Shown here: one piece after another, positions 36,023-38,406 of the stretch | Layout of the letters: each line of letters starts with the position of its first letter | Numbering within the stretch: position 1 is the stretch's first letter | DNA from: a virus | IMG/VR virus record: IMGVR_UViG_3300037459_000028 | Coordinates: 1-38,406 of that record | Direction: 5' to 3' (one strand) | DNA length: 38,406 nucleotides | Made by a program: the position numbers and the translations under genes | Notes under the pieces: generated by a model | What the model saw: only the letters and a program-made list of their open reading frames with translations | Databases searched by the model: none | What the model was told of the DNA's origin: nothing

Positions 36023-36133
36023 ATGTTAATTAGAAACGTACAAAAAGACGATTTAAGCATTGGCGAAAACTACTTTTGCCTAGCTATATCACCTATTTTG
36101 GCTGTGATTCTGTTCTGTGCTATTATGGGTTAA
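36023..36133 (+). CDS. Tiny membrane protein
   Basis: The 36-aa ORF starts at 36023, right after the holin stop, and AGGGGAAATAAC precedes it. Its C-terminal half (FCLAISPILAVILFCAIMG) is one membrane helix. No family is recognised; it may modulate lysis. Confidence 0.5.
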   Translation: MLIRNVQKDDLSIGENYFCLAISPILAVILFCAIMG

Positions 36134-36154
36134 TTCATAATCAATTGAGTTAAC

Positions 36155-36280
36155 ATGGCTAAGAAACCCAAATCAATCAAAGTTGCGGCCGGTAGTGGCG
36201 GTGGAAAAGTAAGAATGCCGCCACGCGCAAAGCAACCGAGCGTTAAAAGAAAGCGAGATCAGTCGGGGAGGTTTGCATAA
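36155..36280 (+). CDS. Tiny very basic Gly-rich protein
   Basis: The 41-aa ORF starts at 36155 and is rich in Lys, Arg and Gly (KVAAGSGGGKVRMPPRAKQP). Composition suggests nucleic acid binding. It ends as TAATG on the next gene start. Confidence 0.5.
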   Translation: MAKKPKSIKVAAGSGGGKVRMPPRAKQPSVKRKRDQSGRFA

Positions 36281-36732
36281 TGTTAGCTATATTTTTAGGT
36301 GGAATTAGCTGGTTGTTTAGTTACTTAGTTGATCAGTCTTACGAGTTCACTACCTGGCAATGTCTAGTTAGCTTAATCCTGGTCGATATAATCTTCATGT
36401 ATTTATTCCAATCTAGTAGAGTGCACTACATCAAATCAAGGTGGGTGTGCTCTATTTTATTCCTTTCGATAGTGTTTACTGCAATATTTTCCGTTTTAAT
36501 GTACAGTTATCAATATTATATAGTATCACTTGATTTTTTACCGCTAGCTGTGTTTAGGGATTACTACCAGGCGTTCACGTTTATTATGTCGGCCCTTATC
36601 ATGCTAGTTTCCGCCACTCCTCAAAGAATAGTGAGCTCCCTCGATGGTTTATATTGGCCTCGGTTTGCTGATAATATTCGCTATACTTGCGATATGGATC
36701 GCCGCAAAGATACTAAGGGCGGCGCACATTGA
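36280..36732 (+). CDS. Multi-pass membrane protein in the lysis region
   Basis: The 150-aa protein has about four membrane segments (near 2-17, 25-42, 55-75 and 92-112) and a polar tail. It starts on the previous stop (TAATG). Its last 29 residues lie in the stretch shared with the ORF at 36644, where the sequence no longer looks like membrane protein. It might be a holin or antiholin. Function is unknown. Confidence 0.6.
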   Translation: MLAIFLGGISWLFSYLVDQSYEFTTWQCLVSLILVDIIFMYLFQSSRVHYIKSRWVCSILFLSIVFTAIFSVLMYSYQYYIVSLDFLPLAVFRDYYQAFTFIMSALIMLVSATPQRIVSSLDGLYWPRFADNIRYTCDMDRRKDTKGGAH

Positions 36733-36874
36733 AAATACTAAACCTATTAGATGTGATATTTCAGCCAACAACGGAGCTGGCAGACGCGATTGTGAATCGT
36801 GTGGGCTTAGGTTCAATTGCAGCGACCGTGGGAATAACAGCGAGTGTGGAGGCTGGATTGATAGAGATGATTGA
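36644..36874 (+). CDS. Nested small membrane protein with Cys-rich tail
   Basis: The 76-aa ORF lies in a second frame across the end of the 150-aa gene and the start of the 100-aa gene. It has one N-terminal membrane helix (MVYIGLGLLIIFAILAIWIA) and a polar tail with five cysteines (CDIS, CESCG, FNCS, ECGG). That spacing looks selected and not random. No clear ribosome binding site is seen; translation could be coupled. It might be a spanin-like or disulfide-bearing periplasmic protein. Confidence 0.45.
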   Translation: MVYIGLGLLIIFAILAIWIAAKILRAAHIENTKPIRCDISANNGAGRRDCESCGLRFNCSDRGNNSECGGWIDRDD

Positions 36875-37031
36875 TACATGGGGTATGACAGACACCGCTC
36901 TATTGATATCAATGACTGGTGGCGTTATGTTTGCTCTAAAACTACGAATGGATATGAAAAAGGCCGCACTCGACATGAAGAAATCAGAACTTGAAATGGA
37001 ACTAATGAAAAAGAAGGCGGACAAAGAATAA
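36729..37031 (+). CDS. Holin-like protein, TTG start
   Basis: The 100-aa protein starts with TTG at 36729, overlapping the previous stop as TTGA, after AAGGGCGGCGCACA. It has two hydrophobic stretches (about 25-47 and 54-72) and a charged helical tail (MKKSELEMELMKKKADKE). This is a class II holin style with a cytoplasmic basic/acidic tail. The first 146 bases are shared with the 76-aa ORF. Confidence 0.65.
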   Translation: MKILNLLDVIFQPTTELADAIVNRVGLGSIAATVGITASVEAGLIEMIDTWGMTDTALLISMTGGVMFALKLRMDMKKAALDMKKSELEMELMKKKADKE

Positions 37032-37127
37032 ACCCCGACAGGGAATCTCTACTATAGGAGGTGGTCCCAAGCGTAACTCGCAAATTTATATTGAGACTGT
37101 TGATAAATAGAGTTGATATAAATAACT

Positions 37128-37151
37128 AACCAGCTTAACGGCTGGTTTTTT
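37128..37151 (+). terminator. Terminator after the lysis genes
   Basis: AACCAGC-TTAACG-GCTGGTT forms a 7-bp stem ending in a T run (37146-37151). It ends the lysis segment and precedes the secreted-protein gene. The stretch 37032-37127 holds an AGGAGG (37056-37061) with no start codon after it. Confidence 0.85.
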
Positions 37152-37218
37152 ATTTTAAATAAAGCTATGATAATAATTCAAGTAAAGGATATCCCAATTA
37201 ACTTGATAGGAGAATAAA

Positions 37219-37536
37219 TTGAAAAAGCTTAGATTCTTAGCTCTTGCTATTACTGGTTTATTATTGTCAGTGTCAGTAAGCGCAACTATGATTCAAAGCG
37301 ATGGTGTTTTAGCTGTAAATTCAAAAGTTTTTATTGATAGTAACTTTGAGTTTACCGAAGAAAAATCATGGGCTTTGGAGGGCGCAAATAACAAAACGAT
37401 CTTTACGGCGGTCACACTGGCCCAAATCCGAAGTTTGGACTTTAATGCAGATGATAATAGCGCAGAGCCTTCAACGTATAACAGCGTTGCTAAATCATTG
37501 CCTATTGAACGTATTGAAGTTGGTTGGCGTAACTAA
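37219..37536 (+). CDS. Secreted protein, moron-like, TTG start
   Basis: The 105-aa protein has a typical signal peptide (MKKLRFLALAITGLLLSVSV then SA, cleavage probably after Ala23) and a polar mature part of about 80 residues. It starts with TTG at 37219 after GATAGGAGAATAAA. Intrinsic terminators stand on both sides (37128 and 37569), so it is an independent unit, as expected of a moron. It would sit in the periplasm and might change the host surface or block other phages. No family is recognised. Confidence 0.75.
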   Translation: MKKLRFLALAITGLLLSVSVSATMIQSDGVLAVNSKVFIDSNFEFTEEKSWALEGANNKTIFTAVTLAQIRSLDFNADDNSAEPSTYNSVAKSLPIERIEVGWRN

Positions 37537-37568
37537 CAACTTATAAAAATTGAATTAATACAGAAAAT

Positions 37569-37596
37569 AAAAAGCCACTTTAATCGGTGGCTTTTT
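37569..37596 (+). terminator. Terminator of the secreted-protein gene
   Basis: AAAAAGCCAC-TTTAATCG-GTGGCTTTTT is a 10-bp stem with an A run and a T run and should work in both directions. Confidence 0.85.
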
Positions 37597-37690
37597 ATTG
37601 CCAAAATATAACAAAAGCGTTGCATGTGTCATAAATGTAATATAAGGTAGTTATATCGAAGCGAAACAATCAAGAAAAGGACACCGAATC

Positions 37691-37807
37691 ATGACCAGAA
37701 TGGATGATAATCACAAAGCAGAGCGTTATTTTTACATGGCTGAATATGTCGCCATTGCAATAAGCGCATTAACTTATTTTATCTCTAAGGTGGCAGTATG
37801 GATTTAG
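37691..37807 (+). CDS. Tiny membrane-type protein
   Basis: The 38-aa ORF starts at 37691 after AAAAGGACACCGAATC. Residues about 15-37 (MAEYVAIAISALTYFISKVA) are hydrophobic. It overlaps the next gene by ten bases. Upstream, TTGCAT and TATAAG at about 37620-37646 may be a promoter, but the spacing is short. No function is recognised. Confidence 0.5.
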   Translation: MTRMDDNHKAERYFYMAEYVAIAISALTYFISKVAVWI

Positions 37808-37980
37808 AGCAACACATAAAAGAAAACCACAACGGCAGTAAGCGAGCGTTTGCCAAGTCAATCAACAAAACTAGAACTCAGGTATATCGCTATATCAAGA
37901 TGGGCTGTAAATGGATTGACGGCGATGTATGGCAGCGTAAAACGAAGTTAACACAAATTAAATTAATCAATAAAACATAA
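37798..37980 (+). CDS. Small HTH protein
   Basis: The 60-aa protein has NGSKRAFAKSINKTRTQVYR followed by YIKMGCKWIDGD, an HTH of the Cro/phage regulator style: helix 2 SKRAFAKSI, turn NK, recognition helix TRTQVYRYI. AAGGTGGCAGT precedes the ATG. It lies before the tRNA and late genes, so a late-gene regulator role is possible but unproven. Confidence 0.7.
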   Translation: MDLEQHIKENHNGSKRAFAKSINKTRTQVYRYIKMGCKWIDGDVWQRKTKLTQIKLINKT

Positions 37981-37995
37981 CAAGAGGAAAGTATT

Positions 37996-38211
37996 ATGAA
38001 AGGTCAAATTTTAGATGTGTATCCAGATGGTAAAGAAGCGTTTAGAGCTTGCGTAATTGATGTTTTAGATAATCAATTTGAAGGTGGTGAGCAAGGCGTT
38101 TTAGTTGTTTGCTTGAAAACTGGTGATAACACTATTCGCCACCATTGGGAATGCGAAAACCCTGTAATCGAAAACATATTCGACGTAACAGAAAACGCCG
38201 AAGAAGTTTAA
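37996..38211 (+). CDS. Hypothetical protein
   Basis: The 71-aa protein is beta-rich (KGQILDVYPDGKEAFRACVI, then VLVVCLKTGDNTIRHHWECE) with an acidic end. GAGGAAAGTATT precedes the ATG. The GC-rich hairpin at 38228 follows. No family is recognised. Confidence 0.6.
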   Translation: MKGQILDVYPDGKEAFRACVIDVLDNQFEGGEQGVLVVCLKTGDNTIRHHWECENPVIENIFDVTENAEEV

Positions 38212-38227
38212 GGTTTAAATAAAACCC

Positions 38228-38249
38228 CACCGGCTTTAATCGGCCGGTG
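38228..38249 (+). other. GC-rich hairpin without T run
   Basis: CACCGGC-TTTAATCG-GCCGGTG forms a perfect 7-bp stem, but no T run follows (GCAAATAAGG comes next). The loop TTTAATCG equals that of the terminator at 37569. It may be a decayed terminator or RNA-stability hairpin. Confidence 0.5.
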
Positions 38250-38265
38250 CAAATAAGGAAATAAC

Positions 38266-38406
38266 ATGAACGTAGATGAGCAAGTTAAAATAATGGAAAC
38301 TCAACTTAGTTACTTCGGTGGGTTGATGGAGAAAATGCAATATATGAGCACATTCTTCGACCCTGACCCTGAGTTTTCAAAGCAGGCAAGAGATATCGTA
38401 AGAGGT
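38266..38406 (+). CDS. Small protein spanning the circle join, 5' part
   Basis: The gene starts at 38266 after AAGGAAATAAC. It runs out of the window after 47 codons and finishes at position 154 when the 127-base repeat is merged, giving 55 aa. The sequence (MNVDEQVKIMETQLSYFGG, then DPDPEFSKQARDIVRG) has no family I know. Confidence 0.7.
   Translation, partial: MNVDEQVKIMETQLSYFGGLMEKMQYMSTFFDPDPEFSKQARDIVRG
38280..38406. repeat. Terminal direct repeat, right copy
   Basis: This is the right copy of the 127-base terminal repeat, identical to positions 1-127. Merging the two copies gives a 38,279-bp circle and completes the small gene that starts at 38266. Confidence 0.95.

Noticed and set aside
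37056-37110. AGGAGG followed by a short ORF from GTG
   Set aside because: The GTG overlaps the Shine-Dalgarno itself and the frame is only 23 codons; no other start exists.
1-38406. CRISPR arrays, insertion sequences and rRNA genes
   Set aside because: No regularly spaced repeats of CRISPR length, transposase genes or rRNA sequence are visible.

Overview
The window is one complete genome of a tailed double-stranded DNA phage, assembled as a circle. The first 127 bases repeat exactly as the last 127, so the unique circle is 38,279 bp, and one small gene runs across the join. The structural genes follow the order of Salmonella phage P22 (genes 3-2-1-8-5-4-10-26-14-7-20-16-9), so this is a P22-like podovirus. 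The leftward operon has a lambda-type layout: a Cro-like regulator, O- and P-like replication genes, then a nin-like set with a RuvC-like resolvase and a YbcO-like nuclease. That points to a gammaproteobacterial host, perhaps marine; the host is inference. I find no integrase, excisionase or CI-sized repressor, so a lytic life cycle is more likely than a temperate one.

Layout. Positions 1-882 hold the end of the join-spanning gene, tRNA-Ser(TGA), tRNA-Tyr(GTA) and a large hairpin. Positions 883-3391 carry six small accessory genes, one of them zincin-like. After a terminator come an HNH endonuclease, an ORF with a perfect ribosome binding site but no normal start codon, and the terminase and portal genes (4060-8297). 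A block of eight small leftward genes (8316-10321) with its own promoter sits between portal and scaffold. The late genes then resume: scaffold, coat, a 66-aa protein, gp4-, gp10-, gp26- and gp14-like proteins, four ejection-type proteins, and a tailspike with its own promoter (10451-24021). A 521-aa fibre- or decoration-like gene is inserted between the gp4 and gp10 homologues.

The leftward early operon runs from 32201 down to 24129. It contains the Cro-like regulator, several small genes, a terminator, a ribbon-helix-helix regulator with its own promoter and operator, a candidate OOP-like RNA, an Ea22-type gene, an HNH gene, O and P, small unknown genes, a Lar-like zinc protein, two DNA methyltransferases and the nin-like genes. 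A lambda-type iteron origin lies inside O, and O overlaps P by 218 bp.

The rightward operon runs from 32369 through the circle join. It encodes a Sak4-type ATPase with a partner SSB, small regulators and membrane peptides, an M15 endolysin, a 3TM-type holin, a nested set of membrane ORFs and a terminator-bracketed secreted protein (a moron), then leads into the late genes. The least explained signals are a dyad-symmetric 14-mer placed just upstream of three small genes, the antisense block between portal and scaffold, the triple-overlapping ORFs in the lysis region, the OOP-like RNA and the hairpin beside the tRNAs.
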